A stretch of DNA of 64,000 bases from Bacteriovoracaceae bacterium UBA6153 (GCA_002428265.1 DIUR01000033.1:496001-560000), one strand, 5' to 3'; counted from the stretch's first letter, positions 22,717 to 32,020 are shown. A program made the numbers and translations. The notes: a model not told the origin generated them from the letters alone.

Positions 22717-25064
22717 GCGCTTGTCTCCATTGCGACCAGGAAGTTGTTGAGTCTTATTACGCTGACGAGGAACACCTCTGCGGACCTTTTTGTTGCAATG
22801 GATGCCTGACTGTCTACAACGTCATTAATCACAAAGGTCTTTCAGAATACTATCAAATCAAAAAAGATGTTTCATTCTTTAAAAAAAGAGCCCCTGTAGA
22901 GCTCAGCTCTGCCCAGTACTCTTTTATGGATGATCAAGACTTCATAGCTGAGTACAGTTACAAAGGTCTCAACAATGAATCCACTATGGAGTTCTACCTA
23001 GAAGGGATCCATTGCCTGGCCTGTTTGTGGATCATTGAAAAACTTCCCGAATTTGTTCCCGGAGTAAAATCTTCAAAACTCAATATGGGCCAGTCGGTTG
23101 TTTCAATCGTCCTTGATGAAAATGGAAAATTTAGCAAGGCCGCTCACGAATTAAATCAGCTTGGGTATAGACCTCATCCATTGAAAATAAATCAAAGTTC
23201 AAAAGAGCTAAAAACAAAAGAAGACCGCTCAATGCTTCTTCGCATAGGTATTGCTGCAGCTGCCTCAGGCAACATCATGATGTATGCTGTTTCACTCTAT
23301 GCTGGTGCTGGCGAGGAGTACGCTAGTTTCTTTAATCTCTTAACTGTCCTCTTTGCAGTGCCTGTGCTGACTTATTGTGCGTGGCCATTTTATCGCACTT
23401 CATGGCAGGCCTTAAAAAATAGAACACTCTCAATTGATGTTCCCATTTCTATGGCACTTATTATGGGTGCGGTCATGGGCCTTTATAATCTTTTTACTGG
23501 AGTGAACGAGAACTATTTTGATTCTCTAAGTGCCCTGGTCTTTTTACTTCTACTTTCAAGATATTTCTTGAAAACCATACAAGAGATGGGTTTAAGTACA
23601 ACAGACCTGCACTTTTTCTATCAAGGTGAAAGTGTTCTTAGGGCCAACAATGAAGCTTTAAGTGAGTTTTCTGAAATTCATCCTAAGTTTATTAGGCCCC
23701 ATGATATTTTAAAAATTAAACAATCGCATATAATTCCCGCTGATGGCGAAATCATCAGCGGGAACTCTTATGTGAACAATTCATTATTGACTGGAGAATC
23801 TGAACCACAAAAGGTCTCTATTGGTAGCAGCGTTTTTTCAGGAACTTTAAATATCAGCTCTGATCTTGTAATGAAAGTTAACAAAATTAACAGTGACACT
23901 CGCCTGGGGTCAATATTAAGAAATATTGAAAACGGTTGGGGGCAAAAAGCAAAAATTATTGATATTACAAATTTGATTTCAAAGTACTTTGTAGCGGCAG
24001 TTTTTATTTTATCAGGTCTTCTCTTTATCTATTCATATGAACCAGGTCACGTTAAAGAAGCACTTGAGAGAGCATTAACTCTTCTGATTGTTACTTGTCC
24101 ATGCGCTCTTGCTATTGCGACACCTCTAACATTTATTAGAACTCTTTCTAAATCTGCCCAGAAAGGAATCATCATAAAAGACGACGCTGTCATCGAGACA
24201 TTATCTAAAGCTGAAAATGTTTTCATTGATAAAACTGGAACAATTACTCAAAACGATTTGCAAATTGTATCATTTTCCATTTTGCATGAACCTATTATTT
24301 CCTTTTACGATGTTATTCACAATCTGGAGAAAAACTCTCAGCATCCTGTGGCAAAAACGTTAAAGAAGTATATTCATCCGCTTCCCTACAAAGATCTTGA
24401 AGTCAGCGATTTTAAAGAAACTCCAGGTGTTGGAGTGAGCGGTATTATTGCTGATCAACACTATGAGATCAAAAATAATTCTATTTATCAAAACTCTAAA
24501 ATTATTATTCAGTTCATCGCTAGAGACAGTATTAGAAATGATGCAAAAGAATCTATTGAAAAACTCAAAGCACACGGTCTGAAGTTAAAAATTCTCTCAG
24601 GTGACCTTAAAGAGCACGTGGAAAAAATTGCAAAGATGGTGGGACTCAATGCTGATGAATTTGAAGCAGAAATGTCTCCTGAAGAAAAAAACAATGTGAT
24701 TAAAAATTCAAAACATACTCTCATGATTGGAGATGGAGCAAACGATGCCATTGCCCTGGCCTCTGCTGATACAGGCATCGCCGTCTTTGGTGCCATGGAT
24801 ATTTCTCTGAGAGCTGCTGATGTTTACTTAAGCCTTCCAGGACTAAGTCCTGCAGTGGAGCTCATTACAATTTCAAAAGAGACTATGAAAGTGATCTATA
24901 GAAATTTAGTACTCTCACTTTTATACAACAGTATCTCAGTGCTTCTTGCTTTTACAGGACACATCAGTCCATTAACTGCGGCCATAGTTATGCCACTAAG
25001 TTCGCTGACAGTACTCATATCAACTTTAATCGGAACAAAAAAATTGAGGATGATATGGAAATAA
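22713..25064 (+). CDS. ccoI: copper-transporting P1B-type ATPase CcoI
   Basis: 783 residues. An N-terminal Cys-rich ATPase-associated metal-binding part (CLHC at 4-7, FCCNGC near 27-31) precedes an HMA-like domain with CLAC at 101-104. Membrane helices follow, with the CPC copper site at 462-464, the phosphorylated Asp in DKTGT (D506), and the hinge GDGANDAIALASADTGIAV. CcoI/FixI exports copper to the periplasmic side for assembly of the CuB centre of cbb3 oxidase. It is translationally coupled to the preceding gene and to ccoS. Confidence 0.96.
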   Translation: MSACLHCDQEVVESYYADEEHLCGPFCCNGCLTVYNVINHKGLSEYYQIKKDVSFFKKRAPVELSSAQYSFMDDQDFIAEYSYKGLNNESTMEFYLEGIHCLACLWIIEKLPEFVPGVKSSKLNMGQSVVSIVLDENGKFSKAAHELNQLGYRPHPLKINQSSKELKTKEDRSMLLRIGIAAAASGNIMMYAVSLYAGAGEEYASFFNLLTVLFAVPVLTYCAWPFYRTSWQALKNRTLSIDVPISMALIMGAVMGLYNLFTGVNENYFDSLSALVFLLLLSRYFLKTIQEMGLSTTDLHFFYQGESVLRANNEALSEFSEIHPKFIRPHDILKIKQSHIIPADGEIISGNSYVNNSLLTGESEPQKVSIGSSVFSGTLNISSDLVMKVNKINSDTRLGSILRNIENGWGQKAKIIDITNLISKYFVAAVFILSGLLFIYSYEPGHVKEALERALTLLIVTCPCALAIATPLTFIRTLSKSAQKGIIIKDDAVIETLSKAENVFIDKTGTITQNDLQIVSFSILHEPIISFYDVIHNLEKNSQHPVAKTLKKYIHPLPYKDLEVSDFKETPGVGVSGIIADQHYEIKNNSIYQNSKIIIQFIARDSIRNDAKESIEKLKAHGLKLKILSGDLKEHVEKIAKMVGLNADEFEAEMSPEEKNNVIKNSKHTLMIGDGANDAIALASADTGIAVFGAMDISLRAADVYLSLPGLSPAVELITISKETMKVIYRNLVLSLLYNSISVLLAFTGHISPLTAAIVMPLSSLTVLISTLIGTKKLRMIWK

Positions 25065-25228
25065 TGCCTTTTCTTATTCCAATTGCGCTTATCATTGCCG
25101 CTTTTTTCATCGGAGGATTTATCTGGATGACAAAAAAAGGGCAATACGACGATCTGGAAACACCAAGACATAGAATGCTTTTAGAAGAAGATATTAAAGT
25201 TACTCATACCAAAGAAGGAGAATTATGA
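25055..25228 (+). CDS. ccoS: cbb3 oxidase assembly protein CcoS
   Basis: 57 residues, start ATG overlapping the end of ccoI with GAGG seven bases upstream; an in-frame ATG at 25064 is an alternative. One N-terminal membrane helix (IPIALIIAAFFIGGFIW), then the CcoS signature of a small basic/acidic tail (KKGQYDDLETPRHRML). CcoS is needed for cofactor insertion into CcoN in Rhodobacter. The last bases form ATGA with the ccoNO start. Short enough to be missed by length-filtered gene calling. Confidence 0.9.
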   Translation: MEIMPFLIPIALIIAAFFIGGFIWMTKKGQYDDLETPRHRMLLEEDIKVTHTKEGEL

Positions 25229-27375
25229 ATTCTGCAGTCACCCATCGAGGGGGAAAACTCGAGCGCTTCTCTTATGACGATCAGATCGTCAGGCTATTTA
25301 TTATTGCCACAGTTATTTGGGGAGTGGTTGCCATGCTCCTGGGTGTTACCATCGCTTTTCAGTTAGCTGACTGGCATGTAAACTTTGGACTGAAATGGCT
25401 AACATTCGGGCGCCTTCGTCCACTACACACCAACGCTGCCATCTTTGCTTTTTGCGGTAACGCTATTTTTGCAGGAATTTATTACTCTCACCAAAGATTA
25501 TTAAAAGCTCGCCTCTTTAATGACATGCTCTCTAAAATTCACTTTTGGGGTTGGCAGTTAATCATCGTTCTTGCGGCCGTCACTCTTCCATTTGGTATTA
25601 CAACTGGTAAAGAGTACGCTGAACTTGAATGGCCGATTGATATTTTGATTACAGTTATCTGGGTTGTTTTCGCTGTTAACTTCTTTGGTACAATCATCAG
25701 AAGAAGAGAGCGTCACATTTACGTGGCCATCTGGTTTTATATTGCCACAATCATAACTGTCGCAGTTCTTCACATCATCAACTCACTTGAAATTCCGGTT
25801 TCAATGACAAAGTCCTACTCTATTTATGCCGGCGTTCAAGATGCCCTGGTTCAATGGTGGTATGGACATAATGCCGTTGCTTTTTTCCTGACAACACCCT
25901 TTTTAGGTTTGATGTATTACTTCGTTCCTAAAGCGGCCAATCGTCCGGTTTACTCATACCGACTTTCAATCATCCACTTTTGGTCATTAGTTTTTATCTA
26001 TATCTGGGCAGGGCCTCACCATCTTCTTTATACAACACTCCCAGAGTGGGTTCAGACTTTAGGGATGGTTTTTTCACTCGCTCTATGGATGCCAAGTTGG
26101 GGTGGGATGATCAATGGTCTTTTAACCCTTAGAGGGGTTTGGGATAAGGTTCGCACAGACCCTGTTTTAAAGTTTATGGCACTCGCATTAACTTTTTACG
26201 GGATGTCTACTTTTGAAGGCCCTCTGCTTTCAATTAAATCAGTGAGTGCGATTGCTCACTTTACTGACTGGATTCCAGGACACGTTCACTCTGGAACAAT
26301 CGGGTGGAACTACCTACTTATCACTGCGATTCTTTATTATATGGTTCCAAGACTATGGAACTCAAAAATTTACTCTCTTCGCCTTGCTAATATTCAGTTC
26401 TGGACGGCCACAATTGGTTTAGTTCTCTATATTGTTTCAATGTGGGTTGCCGGAATCACTCAATCACTAATGTGGAGAGCGATGGATGCTTCTGGAAAAC
26501 TTGTTTATCCAAACTTCATCGAGACAGTTATTAAAATTGTTCCTATGTACTGGGTAAGAGCAATCGGTGGAACACTTGTTTTAACCTCTCTTATCATCAT
26601 GGTTTACAACTTATACAAAACGGCAAAAACAGGAAGTATCTCAAGCGAACCTGTGCTTGAAGCGTACGCTCTGGATGATTCATCAGTAGAGCATGGAGCA
26701 TCTGCTCATAGAAAGCTTGAAGGATGGCCGATGATTTTTGCGGTTCTGTCACTTCTAGCGATTTTAGTTGGGTCAGCAATTGAAATTGTACCAGCAGTCC
26801 TTTCAAAAAGCTTTATCGTCAAGATGGATGTTGTAAAACCATACACTCCGCTGGAGTTAATCGGACGAGACATCTACATCCGTGAAGGCTGTTACTTATG
26901 TCACTCGCAAACAGTAAGACCTATGGCACACGAAGTTCTTCGTTATGGAAAAGCTTCAGAGGCCGCTGAGTTTGTTTACGATCACCCATTTCAATGGGGA
27001 TCAAAGAGAACAGGTCCAGATTTAGCTCGTGTTGGACAAAAATATCCAAATATGTGGCACTACCGCCATATGTATGACCCACGTGAAGTAACTGCTGGAT
27101 CGATCATGCCAAATTATAAATGGCTATTTACTGACAAAGCAGATTACCAAAGCATCATGAAGAAAATGAATGTCATGAAAACGCTAGGTGTTCCTTATAC
27201 TCAAGAGGAAATTGCGGGCAGTTTTGCAGCGGCAAAAGCTCAAGCTGAAATCATCAAAGATGATCTTGTGGCCGCTGGAGTTCCGGCAGCTATTCTTGAT
27301 AAAGAAATTATTCCTCTCATTGCTTACCTTCAACGAATCGGTGTTGATTATGGAAAGTCGGAGGCTCAACAATGA
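25225..27375 (+). CDS. fused cbb3-type cytochrome c oxidase subunits I and II (CcoN-CcoO)
   Basis: 716 residues. Residues ~1-490 are CcoN, with twelve or so helices, the heme and CuB histidines (LHTNAA..., GHNAVAFFLT, GPHHLLYTTLP, GHVHSGTIGWN) and its H/E proton path. Residues ~525-716 are CcoO, with a membrane anchor and a single heme motif CYLCH (556-560) followed by QTVRPM. The two are normally separate proteins of about 475 and 200 residues. The complex reduces oxygen at low concentration and pumps protons. Strong ribosome site AAGGAG; coupled ATGA to ccoQ. Confidence 0.96.
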   Translation: MNSAVTHRGGKLERFSYDDQIVRLFIIATVIWGVVAMLLGVTIAFQLADWHVNFGLKWLTFGRLRPLHTNAAIFAFCGNAIFAGIYYSHQRLLKARLFNDMLSKIHFWGWQLIIVLAAVTLPFGITTGKEYAELEWPIDILITVIWVVFAVNFFGTIIRRRERHIYVAIWFYIATIITVAVLHIINSLEIPVSMTKSYSIYAGVQDALVQWWYGHNAVAFFLTTPFLGLMYYFVPKAANRPVYSYRLSIIHFWSLVFIYIWAGPHHLLYTTLPEWVQTLGMVFSLALWMPSWGGMINGLLTLRGVWDKVRTDPVLKFMALALTFYGMSTFEGPLLSIKSVSAIAHFTDWIPGHVHSGTIGWNYLLITAILYYMVPRLWNSKIYSLRLANIQFWTATIGLVLYIVSMWVAGITQSLMWRAMDASGKLVYPNFIETVIKIVPMYWVRAIGGTLVLTSLIIMVYNLYKTAKTGSISSEPVLEAYALDDSSVEHGASAHRKLEGWPMIFAVLSLLAILVGSAIEIVPAVLSKSFIVKMDVVKPYTPLELIGRDIYIREGCYLCHSQTVRPMAHEVLRYGKASEAAEFVYDHPFQWGSKRTGPDLARVGQKYPNMWHYRHMYDPREVTAGSIMPNYKWLFTDKADYQSIMKKMNVMKTLGVPYTQEEIAGSFAAAKAQAEIIKDDLVAAGVPAAILDKEIIPLIAYLQRIGVDYGKSEAQQ

Positions 27376-27551
27376 AACAAGCAGCTTTAAGCCATTTTAA
27401 TTTACCGTGGTTACCCATCACTGGACTCATCATCTTTGTAGTGTGTTTTACCCTCTACACTTACTGGACTTATAAAAAAGAAAACAAGGGTGTTTACGAA
27501 GAAGCATCAATGTTACCGCTTGAGGAGGCGCCCCGTGAAAGAAGAAACTAA
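27372..27551 (+). CDS. ccoQ: CcoQ-like small subunit
   Basis: 59 residues beginning at the ATGA overlap with the oxidase fusion. One membrane helix (WLPITGLIIFVVCFTLYTYW) and a polar tail with Y-K-K-E-N-K, as in CcoQ/FixQ proteins that stabilise the core complex. It overlaps the first 17 bases of ccoP. Too short for most automatic callers, but position and topology are convincing. Confidence 0.85.
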   Translation: MKQAALSHFNLPWLPITGLIIFVVCFTLYTYWTYKKENKGVYEEASMLPLEEAPRERRN

Positions 27552-28122
27552 GCTTCATGTACAAGAAGATGAAAAGCATTTATTGCTTGATCATAACTAC
27601 GACGGAATCCAGGAACTCAATCACCCACTACCTTCGTGGTGGGCGTTTCTTTTTTATGCTTTCATTGGCTACGCAGTTATCCACTTCGTTTATTTTCAAT
27701 TCTTAGGAGGCCCAAGCCTTCGTGATGAATTTAAAAAAGAATACGCAGTGGTCGTTGCCGCCCAAGAAGAATTTAAGAAACAAGAAGGAGAATTTAATCC
27801 TGAAACTTATGCAAAATTCAACACTCCAGAGCACATAAAAAAAGGTGAAGAAGTTTATGTTACTAACTGCGTGGCCTGCCACCTGGAAAAAGGTCGTGGA
27901 GACATCGGCCCGAACTTAACAGATGAATACTGGCTATGGGCGAAAGGAACTCCTGAAACAGTTTATCCAATAGTCTTTAATGGCGTCGTTGATAACGGCA
28001 TGCCAAACTGGTCTGAGGTTTTAAGTAAGGAAGAAATTTATCAAGTTGTGGCCTACGTGCAGACTCTGCACCTGACTCATCAACCGCAAGGCAAGGCACC
28101 TCAAGGAAATAAAGTTGAGTAA
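27535..28122 (+). CDS. ccoP: monoheme CcoP-type cytochrome c subunit
   Basis: 195 residues from a GTG start preceded by GAGGAGG; this start lies within ccoQ. An N-terminal FixP/CcoP domain (NHPLPSWW, then one membrane helix YAFIGYAVIHFVYF) is followed by one cytochrome c domain with CVACH (112-116) and axial Met in NGMPNW. Canonical CcoP has two hemes and about 300 residues, so this is the short monoheme form. It delivers electrons to CcoO. Overlaps ccoG by 8 bases. Confidence 0.92.
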   Translation: MKEETKLHVQEDEKHLLLDHNYDGIQELNHPLPSWWAFLFYAFIGYAVIHFVYFQFLGGPSLRDEFKKEYAVVVAAQEEFKKQEGEFNPETYAKFNTPEHIKKGEEVYVTNCVACHLEKGRGDIGPNLTDEYWLWAKGTPETVYPIVFNGVVDNGMPNWSEVLSKEEIYQVVAYVQTLHLTHQPQGKAPQGNKVE

Positions 28123-29503
28123 AAATAGATTTGATCTAGATGAAGAGAGACTGGCAACGACCGATGAGCATGGCCATCGCGTGTACCTGCACCCTGAAGA
28201 TGTTCAGGGCCCATGGAAAAACAGAAGACAAATTGTTTACTGGTTTTTGATTGGGCTCTATCTCATTCTTCCCTGGATTTATATTAAAGGAAAGCCTGCA
28301 CTTTTAGTTGATATCTTCAACAGAGAGTTTACTTTTATAGGGTTCACATTTTATGGTGTGGATCCTATTTTATTTTTTCTCATTGCAATTTCCTCACTCT
28401 TTTTTATCGCTTTTATGACCAGTCTTTTTGGAAGAGTTTGGTGTGGCTGGGGCTGCCCTCAGACAGTTTTCATTCAGGCACTCTTTATGAAAATAGAAAC
28501 TTTTTTTGAAGGATCTCCCCGAGAAAGAAGGGCCCTGGAACTGGCCCCAATGAGCTTTAGCAAGTTCACTAAAAAAGCACTAAAATGGATTGTCTTTACA
28601 ATCATCTCGCTTCATATCGCCCATACATTTATTGGATACTTCGTAGGCCCTCGTGAACTTTTTTACATGACGATGCAAAATCCTATCAATCACGTAGGAA
28701 TGTTTATTGCTACTATGATTATTTCAGCAATCTTCCTGCTCGACTTTGGATGGTTCCGCGAGCAATTTTGCATCATCGCCTGTCCTTATGGAAGAATGCA
28801 ATCTGTGATGATGGATGAAAACTCTTTAGTCATTGCCTACGATGTGGCACGTGGTGAACCAAGAAGAGGCACGGCAGGAGTCACTAAAGAAGGGGAAGGC
28901 GACTGTATCAACTGCTACAATTGCGTAAAGGTCTGTCCTACCGGTATTGATATCAGACGAGGCACACAGCTTGAATGTATCGCATGCACTAATTGTATTG
29001 ATGCATGTGATGAAATCATGATCAAAATAAAAAAGCCAAAAGGTCTAATTCGTTATGCTTCAGAGACAGAAGTTCAAGGACAAAAAAGAAAAATCATTAC
29101 TCCCCGTTCTATTGTCTATTTAGTCATTGTTTTATTTTTCATTTCTTCAATCGCCGTTTTTTTAAATAAAAGCTCAAATCTGCAACTGATACTCATGAGA
29201 GGAAAAGAGACTTATGTACAGCGCGGAGACGAAATCACAAACAGATTTGAATTAAAAATTAATCATCAGGGAAATAGAAATTACAAGCTCGTGCTGGAGT
29301 CCAGTGATAAAGAAGTTGACGTCATCACTCCCGTCTCTCCTATCGTTATTAATACACACGAAAAAAGATCTATTCTTTTTTTTAGATTTAAGACTTCTGC
29401 ACTTAAGTCTGGAACGAAAAAAATTACTATTCAGTTTTTTGATCAGCTAACTAAAACGTATGTAGCAAACAAGGAGGTCGTGCTTGTCGGACCTGTTCTT
29501 TAA
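28115..29503 (+). CDS. ccoG: cbb3 oxidase-associated ferredoxin-like copper protein CcoG
   Basis: 462 residues from a TTG start with AAGGA seven bases upstream. Several membrane helices follow, with GRVWCGWGCPQTVF and CIIACPYGRMQ. There are two 4Fe-4S motifs (CINCYNCVKVCP, CIACTNCIDACD) and a C-terminal Ig-like periplasmic domain (~360-460). CcoG/RdxA reduces Cu(II) to Cu(I) for oxidase assembly in Rhodobacter. No CcoH follows; the next gene is a DsbD_2-type protein. Confidence 0.95.
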   Translation: MSKNRFDLDEERLATTDEHGHRVYLHPEDVQGPWKNRRQIVYWFLIGLYLILPWIYIKGKPALLVDIFNREFTFIGFTFYGVDPILFFLIAISSLFFIAFMTSLFGRVWCGWGCPQTVFIQALFMKIETFFEGSPRERRALELAPMSFSKFTKKALKWIVFTIISLHIAHTFIGYFVGPRELFYMTMQNPINHVGMFIATMIISAIFLLDFGWFREQFCIIACPYGRMQSVMMDENSLVIAYDVARGEPRRGTAGVTKEGEGDCINCYNCVKVCPTGIDIRRGTQLECIACTNCIDACDEIMIKIKKPKGLIRYASETEVQGQKRKIITPRSIVYLVIVLFFISSIAVFLNKSSNLQLILMRGKETYVQRGDEITNRFELKINHQGNRNYKLVLESSDKEVDVITPVSPIVINTHEKRSILFFRFKTSALKSGTKKITIQFFDQLTKTYVANKEVVLVGPVL

Positions 29504-30218
29504 TTATCAAAACTTCCTTCCTTGGGTTTCTTTTATAGCAGGGCTTGGCGGAAGCCTTCACTGCGTAGGAATGTGTGGAGGCCTGGTGACGGCCAGCTGT
29601 GAAAAAAGCCATGATGTTTTTAGATATCAACTGGGCCGCTTACTAGGCTATCTTATCCTGGGCCTCTCTGCTGGTCTTTTGGGAAGCTTAATTAAAATAG
29701 AAAGCGCATCTCCTCTGGTGGCGATGATACCTGGATTATTCATTGGATTTCTTTTTCTTTACTGGGGAGTTCAAAACCTAAGAGGAAAAAAAGCAGAACT
29801 TCCCATGCCCAAATTTATGGGTAAGTTTTATTCACTCTTATGGAGAAAATTAGTCTTTAAGAACGTTGGAATCTCCAAGGCCTTTTTCACAGGGCTTATA
29901 TCCATCTTTCTTCCTTGTGGACTGCTGTATGGTGTTGTCCTAGGGGCCGTGGCGATTCAGCATCCTTTAATGGCCGCGACTTCAATGTTTTTCTTTTGGT
30001 TAGGCACAACCCCATCAATGGTCATGGCCCCAACTCTTATTCAAAAGTTTTTGAAACCTTTTAAAAGCAGCTTGCCGAAAACATATGCGATCAGCTTAAT
30101 TGCCATCGGTCTTATGACTGTGAGTTTTAGAATGGTAAAATACAACGAAAATCAAAGCACACATAACCATTCTCCGACAACACAAGCTGACAGTACCAAG
30201 CCTCACATGTGCCATTAA
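29484..30218 (+). CDS. DsbD_2/UreH-type membrane protein of cbb3 locus
   Basis: 244 residues, six or so helices, from a TTG start with a perfect AAGGAGG upstream, overlapping ccoG by 20 bases. Motif GSLHCVGMCGGLV (residues ~23-35) and a second FLPCGLLYGV element; both Cys pairs resemble those of DsbD/CcdA-type thiol or copper transporters. Automatic annotation usually calls this 'sulfite exporter TauE/SafE family'. The cbb3 context suggests copper delivery or thiol reduction for heme and copper insertion. Ends in a His-rich tail (HNHSPTT...HMCH) that may bind metal. Confidence 0.85.
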   Translation: MSDLFFNYQNFLPWVSFIAGLGGSLHCVGMCGGLVTASCEKSHDVFRYQLGRLLGYLILGLSAGLLGSLIKIESASPLVAMIPGLFIGFLFLYWGVQNLRGKKAELPMPKFMGKFYSLLWRKLVFKNVGISKAFFTGLISIFLPCGLLYGVVLGAVAIQHPLMAATSMFFFWLGTTPSMVMAPTLIQKFLKPFKSSLPKTYAISLIAIGLMTVSFRMVKYNENQSTHNHSPTTQADSTKPHMCH

Positions 30219-31553
30219 TTAGATCGTTTTGCTGAATTTTGTTAAGGGCATCTTCTCTCTGAAGTAATAGTCAAAGGCCATAGCAATATTGCGTGTGAAC
30301 TTTTTTCCCTCAGGAAGAATTGTAAGTTTTTTATTTTGAAAATTGAGAATACCATCGCTGGCCATATTGGTAAGTTCAAGCTGAACTTCAGGCCAATAAG
30401 GAAGATTTTCCGGACTCTCCAGAATACTTTCATCTGTACACATTAAATCTAATATAATTTTTTGAACATTCAAGTCATCTTGATTATGAGTGTGCCCGAT
30501 AGCAAGAGGAAGCTCTCCTCTTTTTAATCTTAGCTCATACTCACTTAGTCCCTTTTCATTTTGCATGAAACTCATTGAGGAATCCGAGATGGAAGTTGGT
30601 CCTAGTCCTAAAAGAATGGGAGACTTTTTATCAACATATCCCATAAAGTTTCTGTGAAGTTTATTTTCATTTTTTGCAATGAATAGAAAATTATGTGGAA
30701 GAGCAAAATGATCCATTCCTACGTCGTGATAGCCATCCATTGCCAATAACTCTTTTCCTTTTTCATAAAGAGAGAGCTTAACTTCAGCTTTAGGAAGATC
30801 GTCTTCGTTAATGAGTCTTTGATTTTTTATCTTATCCGGTAAATGGGCATAGCTATAAAAAGCGATTAAATCTGGTTTCAGTTTTCTAATTAACCGAAAC
30901 GTTTCTTCAATCGAGTTTATGTTTTGTTTTGGAAGTCCGTAAATGACATCAAAGTTAATTGACTCAAAATTAAGCAGACGCATCTCTTTGACCAGAGACT
31001 CTACCATTTCAAAAGACTGCATTCTATTAATGGCCTTCTGTACGTCTTTATCAAAATCCTGGATTCCTAAACTAACTCTCGTAATGTTGATTCTCTTAAA
31101 ACATTCAAGATGCTCTTTTGTGGTCACACGAGGATCTATTTCAATTGAACCAACAAAACCAGCAGTCTTTTTGGTCGTTAAAGCATGGATTAAAATTTCA
31201 AGATTTTCAGGTGATAAAAACGTCGGTGTTCCGCCGCCGAAATGAAGAGAATTTATAACTGGAGTAAACCCCAGGAGATTTTTATACATCGCCCACTCTG
31301 TTAAAAGCAGTTCTATAAAATGTTCCTGTACTCCTTTATTCTTTGTTATGACTCTGTTGCAGGCACAGTAATAACAAAGCTTTTCGCAAAACGGGATATG
31401 AACATAAAGATCCATTCCTGTTTCGGCGTGATAGTTCATTTGCAAATGATTAACCCACTCCATCTCAGTGGGTTTATTCTTCCAGAATGGGACAGGTGGA
31501 TAACTTGTATATCTGGGACCCTGTCGATTATATTTCTCCAGAAGATTTTTCAT
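30219..31553 (-). CDS. hemN: oxygen-independent coproporphyrinogen III oxidase
   Basis: 444 residues. Radical-SAM cluster in HIPFCEKLCYYCAC (C-x3-C-x2-C-x-C, ~55-64), then HFGGGTPTFL, and the HemN-specific C-terminal domain. It makes protoporphyrinogen precursors without oxygen, supplying heme under microaerobic conditions. It is encoded four bases after the HiPIP gene, under an FNR-type promoter. Its stop directly abuts the stop of the convergent cbb3 operon, with no terminator between the two operons. Confidence 0.97.
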   Translation of the reverse strand: MKNLLEKYNRQGPRYTSYPPVPFWKNKPTEMEWVNHLQMNYHAETGMDLYVHIPFCEKLCYYCACNRVITKNKGVQEHFIELLLTEWAMYKNLLGFTPVINSLHFGGGTPTFLSPENLEILIHALTTKKTAGFVGSIEIDPRVTTKEHLECFKRINITRVSLGIQDFDKDVQKAINRMQSFEMVESLVKEMRLLNFESINFDVIYGLPKQNINSIEETFRLIRKLKPDLIAFYSYAHLPDKIKNQRLINEDDLPKAEVKLSLYEKGKELLAMDGYHDVGMDHFALPHNFLFIAKNENKLHRNFMGYVDKKSPILLGLGPTSISDSSMSFMQNEKGLSEYELRLKRGELPLAIGHTHNQDDLNVQKIILDLMCTDESILESPENLPYWPEVQLELTNMASDGILNFQNKKLTILPEGKKFTRNIAMAFDYYFREKMPLTKFSKTI

Positions 31554-31556
31554 TTA

Positions 31557-31919
31557 TTATGCCTTTACTGCGTAGCTCTTACACCATCCACAATGAGTAA
31601 CGTATTTCATTCCCATCATCGTGCATGGAGCGTGACCACTGTCAGCTTTAGCAGTATTGTAGAACTTACAGTTTCCGCAATTAGCACCCGCTTTATATTT
31701 TGCATTTTTAGAAGTTTTTGCATCTAGAACGTATTCTAAACCTTTTCCCATTCCTTCTGTCGGTGAACCTAGTGCTTTACCTGCAGGTGCTTTGGCCGGA
31801 CAAGCATCAGCTGCCAGAAGGCTTCCTGATTTCAGAGCTAGGGGAACAATTGCAAGAGTGGCCACGGCCATTTGAAAGAAGGACCTGCGTGTTAGGTTTT
31901 TTGAAAGTTCGTCATCCAT
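31557..31919 (-). CDS. high-potential iron-sulfur protein (HiPIP), Tat-exported
   Basis: 120 residues from the ATG nine bases after GGAGAC; the frame is open twelve codons further upstream. Twin-arginine leader (LTRRSFFQMAVATLAIVPLAL). The mature part has the HiPIP cysteines CGNC, a middle PCTMMG and the final HCGWC, which hold a 4Fe-4S cluster cycling between +3 and +2 states. HiPIPs are periplasmic electron carriers that can feed terminal oxidases. Co-transcribed with hemN. Confidence 0.92.
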   Translation of the reverse strand: MDDELSKNLTRRSFFQMAVATLAIVPLALKSGSLLAADACPAKAPAGKALGSPTEGMGKGLEYVLDAKTSKNAKYKAGANCGNCKFYNTAKADSGHAPCTMMGMKYVTHCGWCKSYAVKA

Positions 31920-31953
31920 TTTGATGTCTCCAATAGTTTTACTTATTAAAAAC

Positions 31954-31995
31954 ATCTTAGATAAGAATTGGTGTTTGAAATATGATTCAGATCAG
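31954..31995 (-). promoter_or_regulatory. class-II FNR-type promoter of the HiPIP-hemN operon
   Basis: On the minus strand: box CTGAT-CTGA-ATCAT (31995-31982), 22 bases, then -10 TAAGAT (31959-31954). The predicted start is ~31947, placing the box centre at -41.5. Spacer and -10 are identical to those of the cbb3 operon promoter, and the half-site CTGAT is shared. Expected activator: the FNR-like protein encoded at 21576. Confidence 0.75.
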
Positions 31996-32020
31996 CTTTT
32001 GAAAATTTTAAGCGCCCCAA

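Noticed and set aside
31320..31727. Long open frame antisense to hemN and the HiPIP gene
   Set aside because: Shadow of two well-identified coding frames; no ribosome site and no domain.
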